A DNA stretch of 64,000 bases from Symsagittifera roscoffensis (GCF_963678635.1 NC_087064.1:6422411-6486410), one strand, 5' to 3'. Shown: positions 37,199 through 50,420, counted from the first letter of the stretch. The notes: generated by a model from the sequence alone, not told the origin. A program made the numbers and translations.

Positions 37199-37532
37199 CC
37201 CGAAAAAAGGCAACATACCCCAAACAATCGAAGAACTGATTGCGACCCTTAAAACTATTCCAAACCTCTTTTGCGTCGTTACCTGTCAACGAAAAGGTGC
37301 TCCCTATATATTCGACGATCTTATCAACAAGAACATTATCAATGATTGCGAAAGAATCGATGAATCGTTAATTGCCGAATACCGAAAACTGCACCAGGCT
37401 GCTGACATAGAGTCGAGGACTCTAGCTACTGTGCTGCACTATTTTCCCGACTTCAATAGAATCTTCAAAACACGTGGCACGAAGCGTCGAATGGCTGGCG
37501 AGAAGCGCGAAGCTAAGCGGCAAAAATTCTAA
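37185..37532 (+). CDS. 115-codon open frame of unknown function next to LINE ORF1
   Basis: The frame is open from a TGA at 37182 to TAA at 37530-37532, with no ATG near its 5' edge. It encodes hydrophilic protein including EELIATLKTIPNLFCVVTCQ and YIFDDLINKNIINDCERIDE, and a basic C-terminus (KRRMAGEKREAKRQKF). I do not recognise the family. It ends 81 bp before the LINE ORF1 start, so it may be a 5' ORF of that LINE or the tail of another element. Confidence 0.35.
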   Translation: MFPWHPKKGNIPQTIEELIATLKTIPNLFCVVTCQRKGAPYIFDDLINKNIINDCERIDESLIAEYRKLHQAADIESRTLATVLHYFPDFNRIFKTRGTKRRMAGEKREAKRQKF

Positions 37533-37613
37533 ACAGGTACGCAAATCTGAGTCCATAACCTAAAATCTCAACAGGCGTGCTTATCGAGTCTCTGGCTCTG
37601 AGCCTCTTTGAAG

Positions 37614-38496
37614 ATGTCTAAACATAACACCCGAAATCGGGTCAAGTCAGTTTCTGATTCTTGTAGTACGTGCTGCGAGAAAATCCTGAAAAATGATAGG
37701 ACTGCTTTTGCGGTGGTTGTCGAATGCACCTGAATGAAGACTGCACTGGTCTAAGTGAAGCGGCTGTCTATGGAGTACCAGCCTTAGGAAAAAATGCTCT
37801 ATTGATATGCAACAAATGCGTTGAAGAAAAACGTCAAGATAATTTGACCCAAGCTGCCCATGAAACTACAACCTCAAATGAACTTCGAGAAACTCAAATG
37901 AAAACCCTGGAAAACGAAATGACTGACCTCCAAAAAAAACAGTGACCGAAATCAAAACGCTGCTAACGACAAAACAACCTGATTCAGATTATCCAACCCA
38001 ACCTAGCTCGATTGCCAGTCGCCAAAAACCGCCACCGAAATCCGCCGAGGAACTCGATGGCATTCTCATACGAGGAATCCCTGAATCAACGGAGAAGGAA
38101 GCAAGATTGCGCCAAGATCACGATCTCACCGAAGTTCAAAAAGTGTTGACCCATATGGACGTCAATGCCTCAATTGGCGATGTCATACGCCTGGGTCGAT
38201 ATGACGAGAACAAGACAAGAACAATCCTATTAAAAGTGCCCAATGCAAACCAACGACGAATGATATTGCTATCTACGACAAAACTTAAAAACTCCCCTCA
38301 ACCAATTTTCCTCAGCCGACAACTGACGAAGGAAGAAGCTGATCAAGAAAACCTTGCCTTCGTCAGAAGAAGGCAGCTTATCAGCGACAAATCTGTAGAC
38401 AGAAAGGACATTAGAGTCCACGATGCAACTCTGTACATTCGGAAAGGTGGAAAGTGGATAAAAGAGAAACTCCCAGATCCCGAAGCACTCAATTGA
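37614..38496 (+). pseudogene. LINE ORF1 with PHD finger and RRM-like domain, frameshifted
   Basis: From ATG 37614 the frame gives CSTCCEKILKNDRTAFA and then breaks near 37713. The next frame continues GGC-like, MHLNEDCTGL, LLICNKC, together a PHD-type zinc finger with the C-x2-C pattern. A coiled-coil stretch follows (LRETQMKTLENEMTDLQKK), then a second shift near 37945 into 37942-38496: an RRM-like domain (DGILIRGIPES, VIRLGRYDENKTRTILLKV) and a basic C-terminus. This is the ORF1 layout of CR1/L2-type LINEs. Confidence 0.8.
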
Positions 38497-38569
38497 CTAG
38501 CAGCGACGATTAATATCCTTGTTTACAAGGTCAGAACTATTCTCGAGTATCAACGGCGGACAACCTTCT

Positions 38570-40508
38570 CTAATGCTGTCCAAGTAAAAAAACGCATATC
38601 AAGTCATCTGCCTAACTGAATACTGGTTATCAGGAAGCATCGACGACGCTGGACTTTTTCTGACAAACTACGTTATCCACCGAAATGACAGACCGAGTGA
38701 CAAAGGCTTGACAAAATGGTGGCGTACTTATAGCAGTAAACCGTAACATTCCAAGTAGCCAAATCAATTCCGCGTTTCAAGACTGTGTTATCATCCGCAT
38801 ATCCCTGAACAAGCCAATTATAATATGCTGCATCTACAGCGCTCCTTCAAACAGTACCTACACATGAGACATCTCAGATCTAATCGAACTCCTGAAATTC
38901 CTGAGGCGTAAGCAATTTGAACAAAGTGCAATTTGTTCGCATATAGTTGAAGATATAAATTTAACTGTACACACTGGCCGTCAATGACTTCAACTTCTCT
39001 AGATGAGCAGTCAATCCTTGGCGAACTCTGTGAGTCAATTTTCCAACAACTAATCAAAACTCCTGCTACCAATCACTACAAAATACAGGTCTGAACTAGC
39101 TCCTTTGGTGGGAAGCGATTCCTCCTACCTTAAAGAAATTAAATACACTCCAACTTAAAAATCAGCGAAAACCTACCCCATCGAACGAAGGAAAATCTGC
39201 AAACTGAACTAACACTGTCCCTTCAAAATGACCAGCATCTCCACGAAAAAATGCTTTTTGAGAATGGGAAACTAAGCGAAATACAACGATATCTGAAATC
39301 GATCACAAAGTCTAGCATGATCCCTTCAGAGATCTTCCTAGATCAAAAAATAGCCAATACAGACGCTCAAAAAGTTGAATTGTTTAACATATATTTTCAA
39401 TCACTTTTCACACGAAACGCCAACGTTGGAAAAGCAAAACGACAAGATAACGTTCTTCTGAACAATATCAATTTCACCATCGATGAAATAGAAGATGCCC
39501 TAAGCGAGCAGCACGTAAAAAAGACCAATGGACCAGACATGATTGGTAATACTCTTCTGAAAAACCTCTCAAAGTCACTTCACTTACTGTTCAACTTGAT
39601 TGCAAATAAAGCGATATTTCCAACAAAATGGAAGATCGACGAAATCGCACTAATTTTCAAAGACGGGGATAAACAAGACGCATCAAATTACAAGCCGATC
39701 AGCCTGCTCTCAGCGGTGTCAAAACTGCTTGAGAAACTGGCCTCAATTGTCTACTCAACCCTAACACCAGACCAACACGGTTTTAGACCTAAACGATCGA
39801 CGATAACACACCTAATAGAGTATCTACACGAGATATTTAGCTGCCTAGATTTGTCATACTGCAACTACCTGAAAACCTTCTACTCGGACTTTCAAAAGGC
39901 ATTTGACAAAGTCTCGCACAGAATCCTCATGGAGAGATAATCAACTTCTGGAATTGGAAGAAATTGTTTATCTCTGATACACAGCTACCTCTCTAACCGG
40001 AAGCAAACAGTGAGGCTGAATGACACAATTTCCGGAGAGCTGGAAGTCTTTAGCGGCGTTCCCCAGGGCTCTATACTCGGACCGCTTTTCTTCCTAGTCT
40101 TCATAAATGATCTACCGTCCTGTGTCATGTCTGCAACATTTGGTTATGCAGACGACTACAAAATTGTTAGAGACAACCCTTTAACTCTCAACATAGATGT
40201 TAGGAGACTTTGGAGGTGGTGCGAGGAAAATTTCATGTCAATGAACCTGACGAAAAGCAAAGTCCTCTGTATCAAAGGAGCAGTTACTATTGCACTCCTC
40301 AATTACACTTTCGAAACCACTGAAGTAATGAAAGATCTGGGCATCCTGATAACCGACACGCTCTCTTGGACGCAACACGCAAAAAAGAGGGCTGAAAAAG
40401 CCTTAAACGCTCCCTTCGTACTCGAAAGGAATCTCTCAAAGGCGAATTTTGCGACCAGAAAAAACGCATAAATCTGTTACGTTGTGCCAATTCTGTGCTA
40501 CGGTTCAG
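38570..40508 (+). pseudogene. LINE array 2, unit 1: EN remnant and reverse transcriptase
   Basis: EN motifs (VICLTE-like near 38600) lead into a decayed endonuclease. The RT runs in one frame over 39251-40471: LLSAVSKLLEKL, DQHGFRPKRST, SDFQKAFDKV (motif A), GVPQGSILGP, FGYADDYKIV (catalytic YADD). A single TAA at 39938-39940 interrupts it. A frameshift in the EN near 38718 (ACAAAATGGTGGCG) is shared with the later units. Confidence 0.85.
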
Positions 40509-42756
40509 CTATCCAAGGAGAACGTCTAGTCCAAGTAAAAATTGCTTATCAAATCATCTGCCTAACTAAGATCTGGTTGACAGAAAGCATCGGCGACGCT
40601 GCACTTTTTTTGACAAACTACGTTATCCACCGAAATGACAGACCGAGTGACAAAGGCTTGACAAAATGGTGGCGTACTTATAGCAGTAAACCGTAACATT
40701 CCAAGTAGCCAAATCAATTCCGCGTTTCAAGACTGTTATCATCCGCATATCCCTGAACAAGCCAATTATAATATGCTGCATCTACAGCGCTCCTTCAAAC
40801 AGTACCTACACATGGGACATCTCAGATCTAATCGAACTCCTAAAATTCCTGAGGCGTAAGCAATTTGACCAAAGTGCAATTTGTTCGTATATAGTTGAAG
40901 ATATAAATTTAACTGTGCACACTGGCCGTCAATGACTTCAAATTCTCTAGATGAGCAGTCAATCCTTGACGAACTCAGTGAGTGAAACTTCCAACAACTA
41001 ATAAAAACTCCTGATGGAAAATTACTAGACGTTCTCCTTAGTAACAAACCGCATTTCGTCACCAGCGTAAAACTTGACAAACGTCTGAGTAGTCTATTCA
41101 GTTCCGACCATTTGCCACTCCATGCCAAAGTCTCATTTGACTACCGACCACTTCATAAAAAGACATCAGCCATCAAACAAAAACTAGATTTTGGCATTTA
41201 CGCGTACAAGAAAGCAAACTGGGAAGAAGTGAATGAATTCATTCGTCAACACCCCTTCCAACCATTTTGCTTGAGCTGATGTTCAATCATTGGTACGAGT
41301 GGTTACACGAAATACTACGGGACCTGCTACCAATCACTACAAATAACAGGTCTGAACTAGCTCCTTGGGTGGCAAGCGATTCCTCCTACCTTACCAAGAA
41401 ATTAAATACACTCCAACTTTAAAATCAGCGAAAACCTACCCCATCGAACGAAGGCAAAACTGAAAATCTACAAACTAAACTAACACTGTCCCTTCAAAAT
41501 GACCAGCATCTCCACGAAAAAATGCTTTTTGAGAATGGGAAAATCAGCGAAATGCAACGATATCTGAAATCGATCACAAAGTCCTAGATCAAAAAATAGC
41601 CAATACAGACGCTCAAAAAGTTAAATTGTTTAACATATATTTTCAATCAGTTTTCACACAAAACGCCAACGTTGGGAAAGCAAAACGACAAGATAACGTT
41701 CTTCTGAAGAGTATCAATTTCACGATCGATGAAATAGAAGATGCCCTAAACGAGCAGCACGTAAATAAGGCCAATGGACCAGACATGATTGGTATTACTC
41801 TTCTGGAAAACCTCTCAAAGTCACTTCACTTAACGTTCAACTTGATTGCAAATAAAGCGATATTTCCAACAACTAGAAGATCAGCGAAATCGCACCAATT
41901 TTAAAAGACGGGTATAAACAAGACTCATCAAATTACAGGCCGATCAGCCTGCATTAGCGGTGTCAAAACTGCTTGAGAAACTGGCCCCAATTGTCTACTC
42001 AACCCTAACACCAGACCAACACGGTTTTAGACCTAAACGATCGACGATAACACACCTAATAGAGTATCTACACGAGATATTTAGCTGCCTAGATTTGCCA
42101 TACTGCAACTACCTGAAAACCTTCTACTCGGACTTTCAAAAGGCACTTGACAAAGTCTCGCACAGAATCCTCATGGAGAGATAATCGACTTCTGGAATTG
42201 GAAGAAATTGTTTATCTCTGATACACAGCTACCTCTCTAACCGGAAGCAAACAGTGAGGCTGAATGACACAATTTCCGGAGAGCTGGAAGTCTTTAGCGG
42301 CGTTCCCCAGGGCTCTATACTCGGACCGCTTTTCTTCCTAGTCTTCATAAATGATCTACCGTCCTGTGTCATGTCTGCAACATTTGGTTATGCAGACGAC
42401 TACAAAATTGTTAGAGACAACCCTTTAACTCTCAACATAGATGTTAGGAGACTTTGGAGGTGGTGCGAGGAAAATTTCATGTCAATGAACCTGCCGAAAA
42501 GCAAAGTCCTCTGTATCAAAGGAGCAGTTACTATTGCACTCCTCAATTACACTTTCGAAACCACTGAAGTAATGAAAGATCTGAGCATCCTGATAACCGA
42601 CACGCTCTCTTGGACGCAACACGCAAAAAAGAGGGCTGAAAAAGCCTTAAGCGCTCCCTTCGTACTCGAAAGGAATCTCTCAAAGGCGAATTTTGCGACC
42701 AGAAAAAACGCATAAATCTGTTACGTTATGTTACAATTCTGTGCTACGGTTCAGCT
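40509..42756 (+). pseudogene. LINE array 2, unit 2 (EN-RT)
   Basis: Starts mid-endonuclease at 'ccaaggagaacgtctagtcc' directly after the truncated RT end of unit 1. RT frame 41960-42715 carries the same TAA (42182-42184). It also has lesions shared only with unit 3, for example around 41873-41955. Confidence 0.85.
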
Positions 42757-44762
42757 ATCCAAGGAGAACGTCTAGTCCAAGTAAAAATTGCTTATCAAAT
42801 CATCTGCCTAACTAAGACCTGGTTGACAGAAAGCATCGGCGACGCTGCACTTTTTTTGACAAACTAAGTTATCCACCGAAATGACAGACCGAGTGACAAA
42901 GGCTTGACAAAATGGTGGCGTACTTATAGCAGTAAACCGTAACATTCCAAGTAGCCAAATCAATTCCGCGTTTCAAGACTGTTATCATCCGCATATCCCT
43001 GAACAAGCCAATTATAATATGCTGCATCTACAGCGCTCCTTCAAACGGTACCTACACATGGGACATCTCAGATCTAATCGAACTCCTAAACTTCCTGAGG
43101 CGTAAGCAATATGAACACCATTTGCCACTCCATGCCAAAGTCTCATTTGACTACCGACCACTTCATAAAAAGACACCAGCCATCAAACAAAAACTAGATT
43201 TTGGCATTTACGCGTACAAGAAAGCAAACTGGGAAGAAGTGAATGAATTCATTCGTCAACACCCCTTCCAACCATTTTGCTTGAGCTGATGTTCAATCAT
43301 TGGTACGAGTGGTTACACGAAATACTACGGGACCTGCTACCAATCACTACAAATAACAGGTCTGAACTAGCTCCTTGGGTGGCAAGCGATGCCTCCTACC
43401 TTACCAAGAAATTAAATACACTCCAACTTAAAAATCAGCGAAAACCTACCCCATCGAACGAAGGCAAAACTGAAAATCTACAAACTAAACTAACACTGTC
43501 CCTTCAAAATGACCAGCATCTCCACGAAAAAATGCTTTTTGAGAATGGGAAAATCAGCGAAATACAACGATATCTGAAATCGATCACAAAGTCCTAGATC
43601 AAAAAATAGCCAATACAGACGCTCAAAAAGTTAAATTGTTTAACATATATTTTCAATCAGTTTTCACACAAAACGCCAACGTTGGGAAAGCAAAACGACA
43701 AGATAACGTTCTTCTGAAGAGTATCAATTTCACGATCGATGAAATAGAAGATGCCCTAAACGAGCAGCACGTAAATAAGGCCAATGGACCAGACATGATT
43801 GGTATTACTCTTCTGGAAAACCTCTCAAAGTCACTTCACTTAACGTTCAACTTGATTGCAAATAAAGCGATATTTCCAACAACTAGAAGATCAGCGAAAT
43901 CGCACCAATTTTAAAAGACGGGTATAAACAAGACTCATCAAATTACAGGCCGATCAGCCTGCATTAGCGGTGTCAAAACTGCTTGAGAAACTGGCCCCAA
44001 TTGTCTACTCAACCCTAACACCAGACCAACACGGTTTTAGACCTAAACGATCGACGATAACACACCTAATAGAGTATCTACACGAGATATTTAGCTGCCT
44101 AGATTTGCCATACTGCAACTACCTGAAAACCTTCTACTCGGACTTTCAAAAGGCATTTGACAAAGTCTCGCACAGAATCCTCATGGAGAGATAATCGACT
44201 TCTGGAATTGGAAGAAATTGTTTATCTCTGATACACAGCTACCTCTCTAACCGGAAGCAAACAGTGAGGCTGAATGACACAATTTCCGGAGAGCTGGAAG
44301 TCTTTAGCGGCGTTCCCCAGGGCTCTATACTCGGACCGCTTTTCTTCCTAGTCTTCATAAATGATCTACCGTCCTGTGTCATGTCTGCAACATTTGGTTA
44401 TGCAGACGACTACAAAATTGTTAGAGACAACCCTTTAACTCTCAACATAGATGTTAGGAGACTTTGGAGGTGGTGCGAGGAAAATTTCATGTCAATGAAC
44501 CTGACGAAAAGCAAAGTCCTCTGTATCAAAGGAGCAGTTACTATTGCACTCCTCAATTACACTTTCGAAACCACTGAAGTAATGAAAGATCTGGGCATCC
44601 TGATAACCGACACGCTCTCTTGGACGCAACACGCAAAAAAGAGGGCTGAAAAAGCCTTAAACGCTCCCTTCGTACTCGAAAGGAATCTCTCAAAGGCGAA
44701 TTTTGTGACCAGAAAAAACGCATAAATCTGTTACGTTATGTTACAATTCTGTGCTACGGTTC
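42757..44762 (+). pseudogene. LINE array 2, unit 3 (EN-RT)
   Basis: Nearly identical to unit 2 (offset 2,010 bp over the RT), with about 245 bp of the endonuclease deleted near 43116. The RT carries the shared TAA at 44192-44194. Confidence 0.85.
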
Positions 44763-47672
44763 AGCTATCCAAGGAGAACGTCTAGTCCAAGTAAAAATTG
44801 CTTATCAAATCATCTGCCTAACTGAGATCTGGTTGACAGAAAGCATCGGCGACGCTGCACTTTTTTTGACAAACTACGTTATCCACCGAAATGACAGACC
44901 GAGTGACAAAGGCTTGACAAAATGGTGGCGTACTTATAGCAGTAAACCGTAACATTCCAAGTAGCCAAATCAATTCCGCGTTTCAAGACTGTTATCATCC
45001 GCATATCCCTGAACGAGCCAATTATAATATGCTGCATCTACAGCGCTCCTTCAAACAGTACCTACACATGGGACATCTCAGATCTAATCGAACTCCTAAA
45101 CTTCCTGAGGCGTAAGCAATATGAACAAAGTGCAATTTTTTCGTATATAGTTGGAGATATAAATTCTAACTGTACACACAGGCCGTCAATGACTTCAACT
45201 TCTCTAGATGAGCAGTCAATCCTTGACCAACTCTGTGAGTCAAACTTCCAACAACTAATAAAAACTCCTGATGGAAAATCACTAGACGTTCTCCTTAGTA
45301 ACAAACCGCATTTTGCCACCAGCGTAAAACATGACAACCGTCTGAGTAGTCTATTTAGTTCCGACCATTTGCCACTCCATGCCAAAGTCTCATTTGACTA
45401 CCGATCTCTTCATAAAAAGACACCAGCCATCAAACAAAAACTAGATTTGGCATTTTCGCGTACAAGAAAGCAAACTGGGAAGAAGTGAATGAATTCATTC
45501 GTCAACACCCCTTCCAACCATTTTGCTTGAGCAACGTTGAACTGATGCTCGATCATTGGTACGAGTGGTTACACGAAATACTACAGGACCTGCTACCAAT
45601 CACTACAAAACACAGGTCTGAACTAGCTCCTTGGGTGGGAAACGATTCCTCCTACCTTATCAAGAAATTAAAAACACTCCAACTTTAAAATCAGCGAAAA
45701 CCTACCCCATCGAACTAAGGCAAAATTGAAAATCTGCAAACTGAACTAACACTGTCCCTTCAAAAATGAACAGCATCTCCACGAAAAAATGCTTTTTGAG
45801 AATAGAAAATTCAGCGAAACAACGATATCTGAAATCGATCACAAAGTCTAGCATGATCCCTTCAGAGATCTTCCTAGATCAAAAAATAGCCAACACAGAC
45901 GCTCAAAAAGTTCAATTGTTTAACATATATTTTCAATCAGTTTTCACACGAAACGCCAACGTTGGGAAAGCAAAACAAGATAACGTTCTTCTGAACAGTA
46001 TCAATTTCACGATCGATGAAATAGAAGATGCCCTAAACGAGCAGCACGTAAATAAGGCCAATGGACCAGACATGATTGGTAATACTCTTCTGAAAAACCT
46101 CTCAAAGTCACTACCAAAATCACTTCACTTACTGTTCAACTTGATTGCAAATAAAGCGATATTTCCAACAAAATGGAAGATTAGCGAAATCGCACAAATT
46201 TTCAAAGACGGGGATAAACAAGACGCATCAAAGTACAGGACGATCAGCCTGCTCTCAGCAGTGTCAAAAATGCTTGAGAAACTAATATTTGAGAAACTGG
46301 CCCCAATTGTCTACCCAACCCTAACACCAGACCAACACTGTTTTAGACCTAAACGATCGACGATAACAAACCTAATAGTGTATCTACACGAGATATTTAG
46401 CTGCCTAGATTTGCCAAACTGCAACTACCTGAACACCTTTTACTCTGACTTTCAAAAGGCATTTGACAAAGTCTCGGACAGAATCCTCATGGAGAGATTA
46501 TCGACTTCTGGAATTGGAGGAAATTGTTTATCTCTGATACACAGCTAACTCTCTAACCGGAAGCAAACAGTGAGGCTGAAGGACACAATTTCCGGAGAGC
46601 TGGAAGTCTTTAGCGGCGTTCCCCAGGGCAATATACTCGGGCCGCTTTTCTTAACCTTCATAAATGATCTACCGTCCGGTGTCATGTCCGCAACATTTGG
46701 TTATGCAGACGACTACAAAATTGTTAGAGACAACCCGTTAACTCTCAACATAGATGTTAGGAGACTTTGGAGGTGGTGCGAGGAAAACTGCATGTCAATG
46801 AACCTGACGAAAAGCAGTCCTCTGTATCAAAGGATCAGCTACTATTGCACTCCCAAATTACACTTTCGAAACCACTGAAGTAATGAAAGATCTGGGCATC
46901 CTGATAACCGAAACGCTGTCTTGGACGCAACACGCAAAAAAGAGGGCTGAAAAAGCCTTAAACGCTCTCTTCGTACTCAATAGGGATCTCTCAAAGGCGA
47001 ATTTCGCGACCAGAAAAAAACGAATATATCTGTTACGTTCTGCCAATTCTGTGCTACGGTTCAGCTATCTGGAAACCATCAAAAGGTGACTTAGGAATCA
47101 TAAAAAGTGTGGAGCGGAATGCGATCTAGTGGATTTTCATGACAAGCAATAGCCATATCTCCTATAAAGACAAACTCGTAAAACTTAACATCTTTCCTTT
47201 GTCTCTATACCAAGAGCTTCATGTTGGACTGGTGTTTGCAAAAATACTAGCTGGAAAGTTGACATCAACTGGAGAAGCCATGTAAGCATCAGTGACGTTG
47301 GAAACCGAAGAGCTCAAATGACACGGAATTTCGTCTGCAAACATATGCGTCTGAAGAAGTGCGAGTCGGACTTCTGGTTTCGGGCATGCGTCTTGCTAAT
47401 CTGTACAACGAATACTTCAAATGTGACATATTGTTTGACCCAGAATGCAAAAACAGACTTCTAGGAATGTACACAAAGTTTTTCAAAACTCGCTACAACG
47501 AATCAGATACATGCACTTGGCGCATTTTATGCGAATGCAACAACTTTAGAGACCTGAAGAAACTTACACTTATAACTGAAAACTAAACTTTGAACAACGC
47601 GATGACATGGTTTTATGCGAACCTTTGGATTATATTCCGAAACCCTTTGTTATTATTATTATTATAATAACA
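44763..47672 (+). pseudogene. LINE array 2, unit 4 with the LINE 3' end
   Basis: The most complete unit. EN pieces 45189-45688, RT 45766-46878. It has TTA (46498-46500) where units 1-3 have TAA, but a private TAA at 46546-46548. Only this unit continues through the RT C-terminus (47359-47586) to an (ATT)n-like microsatellite at 47648-47672, which looks like the genuine LINE tail. Confidence 0.8.
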
Positions 47673-47685
47673 CCGAAACAAACTA

Positions 47686-48090
47686 TCTGGCTTGCCTCTA
47701 CTTAAAGTTCCAAAAAGAATTCGACAAGGTCAACCATGGGATGATTAATGAAAAGGTAAGGAGTTTTGAATTTGCAGGCCCATGCTTGAAACTGTTAGGA
47801 AATTACCTGTGCAATAGAAAACAAACAGTTCGCATCGGACGAGCAGTCTCTGATGCTTTGCCCGTATACAGCGATGCAGCCCTGAGGTCCGTTCTCGGAC
47901 CTTTGTTGTTCATCCTCTATATAAATGACCTACCCGAGTCCTCAATGTCGACAAGCTTTGGCTAAGCTGATGATTAAAAAAAATTGTATCGAATAATCCT
48001 CAAACGATAAATATAGACGCAAAAAGAATCTGGAATTGGTGCACCAAAAACTCTATGGAAGTAACTCTCTAGAAGTAAATCTACGTTTTT
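47686..48090 (+). pseudogene. RT fragment of a second LINE family
   Basis: Encodes LKFQKEFDKVNHGMINEKV, NYLCNRKQTVRIG, SVLGPLLFILYINDLPESS and a degenerate FG-x-ADD. It differs from the array 2 RT at most positions. No start, EN or tail was found. Confidence 0.7.
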
Positions 48091-48330
48091 CTTAATAATA
48101 TAATAATTATCCACTTTTATTACACAGGCGAAGTTGCACTTTGCACACACAAGCAAAAATATGACCGATAACTCTACTGGGAAAAACTGAACGAGTAAAA
48201 CTTTGAGTCAACAAAATTTCTTAAGTGACGCAAGCCAATGAGCAGTACCAGTCAATTTGAAGAGAAAAAAAAATATCAATATGTAGAGTGGACGCGTTTT
48301 AGCTAGCATACGAAAAGTTTATTAAAAACA

Positions 48331-48415
48331 TCCGACCCTGCCCAGGTTCGAACCCTCTTAGTTTGTTGCCGGTCCCCTTCCCTGCCTCTACGCTACAGAT
48401 CCATGATGCCATGAA
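48331..48415 (-). repeat. tRNA-like (SINE head) sequence
   Basis: Minus strand shows TCTGTAGCGTAGAGGCA (A-box-like) and GAGGGTTCGAACCTGGG (B-box/T arm). Confidence 0.45.
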
Positions 48416-48439
48416 GCTAAAGTGCTATTGTTGATACAA

Positions 48440-48965
48440 AACTGCTCGTATCAGGGCAAAGCCCTGAATGTTCTGACTGCCTTTCAAGGTCTATGGAGCA
48501 GTGATAACATGAAAAAATTTAATTTTAATTAAAACAAAATGAAACTTTTTTTAATTTGAGATTTTTGTGAAAATGATCTCCCCACACGCCATATAAAGTA
48601 GGAAGTGATAGATTTTGCTCATTTTAACAAATCAATTAAGGCAAATAGAATTCCTTCAACCAATTTGGAATGATTTCCAAGACGGATTAAATTTCCGCTT
48701 ACGAGTTAATAGCGCGAAATATATCGCGCATTAACTTTCCCAAATTGACCCAAATGGCAATTTTTAAACCCACATAAATTTATGAAAAATAATCACAGGT
48801 GAAATATCTTTTCAAATTTAAGCTCAGGACAACAATACCTTTTGAATGATTTAAAAAATTTCGTCAAAATGGCTAGTTAAAAAGCCAAAATTTGTCTGAA
48901 AAAAAAACACCCCTAGCACAAATATTCCGTTACTTTCATTACAAAAGTTGGAACAATAATAGCCG
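48440..48965 (+). repeat. ~520-bp dispersed repeat, copy 2
   Basis: Direct-orientation partner of 30182-30720, starting 'ctgctcgtatcagggcaaag'. Small substitutions throughout indicate an old family rather than a recent duplication. Confidence 0.75.
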
Positions 48966-50420
48966 TTGCTAATAAACTTAGCATTGGCTGCACTTAATAG
49001 CTGGTATTGATCAAAATGAACACTTTCAAAATGAACACAATTTATCGCAACAATATTTGCGACTTAGGTAGGAAAAAAAGATAGTTCATACTATAACACA
49101 AGCTATGTTGTGTAATTATTAAAATTTAGCAGACATAAAAATTGAACCCTGATTAATTTAAAGACGTATTTAACAATCTTTCATCTACTATTGGAAGTGA
49201 TTCAAATTTGAAAAAAAAAATTCAAACAAAAAAAGTTGATTCCGTTTTGAGAAAAAACTGGTCTAAAATTTTCGTCATTCTTCTTCAGACTAATTTTCAG
49301 ACAGGATGAATTTCACACTGCATTTGCGATCTAATTAATCTTTAATTTTTGAATTATTTATGCAATTGTAGTTTCTTATGGCTTTTTGATCAATTCAAAC
49401 CCTTAACTATCTCACTGGACAAGAAGAAACAAACAAAAAATCATCGAAAAGATTGAAGATTTTTTCACACTTCATTCCAAAAACAAGAGTAAACAAAACA
49501 TCCTGGAACACTTTTATGGCAACCAGGTATCCTTGTAGCTGTAAAAATTTATTTATCAACTCAAATATCAATGAGAATGGATTTTTCAAGCACTAAATGC
49601 ACCATTCAAAATATGCGCGCAGCAAAAAAAAAACGACACAAAGATGTGGCAAATAAGTCGATAAATGATAAGCAGACAAATAATTAGCCGAATATGTTAT
49701 TAGAAACATAATATTTCCCATTTAAAAAAGAAACAGGTACTGGTCAGATTCGAACCACGGAATTCGCGTCCCAGGCGTGTTCGTTACCTCCGGGCTACAA
49801 GAAAATTGAATTCAAGTATCCGATTGCAATACCCTTGCTTATCGCAACGGTAATAAAGAAAACATAGCCAAAAGACAGTTGGAACAGAGTCAATCGAGGC
49901 ACGTAAGCAGCAAAAAAAAACAGTTCATTATTCATTATTTTATTCTTCCAAGGAGGTCCTTGTGGGTTGAGCTTGAGCATTCGAAATATGAAGCCAGATT
50001 CTTTTAGATACTAATAAAAATTTGTCGTTGTGTAACGTTAACGTGGGCACGAGCGCGGTAATGCCATAGGAGGTTATAGATAAAACTAGGAGCACCGAAT
50101 TTTTACTGACATTAGAAGCAATTCACATATGGAAGGATAGACCGAGAATAAACACTGAGTTCAGGAGGAGGGAACTGACCTTGACCTTTCACTGAAAGAA
50201 CAGCCCTTGCACCCATAATTTATTGAACGAGTTTTCGGCTATTACAAAAATGAAAAAGTTTCGGAAAAAATCTGAAATTTCCAACTAGGAAAATGAGACA
50301 AAATAAAAAAATATAAAAATTTATAAAAATTAATTCAGAAAAGGCTTCTATTTAGTTGAATTTCTATTATTGTGTGTAGTCAATGTCTTAGGTTATTTTT
50401 GTGATCGATGTTCTTTTCTT
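48966..50420. other. AT-rich stretch, no gene seen
   Basis: It contains a short-motif repeat near 49050 ('aatatttgcgacttagg'), the tRNA-like piece at 49737-49800 and a partial ~400-bp repeat at 49858-49925. No coding evidence. Confidence 0.5.
49737..49800 (-). repeat. tRNA-like (SINE head) sequence
   Basis: Same family as 28395-28470: minus strand TAGCCCGGAGGTAACGA and GGTTCGAATCTGACCAG. Confidence 0.55.

Noticed and set aside
40766..41128. 120-codon minus-strand ORF (also 45062-45385)
   Set aside because: Reverse complement of the LINE endonuclease block; the plus strand carries the conserved SSDHLPLHAKVSF motif.
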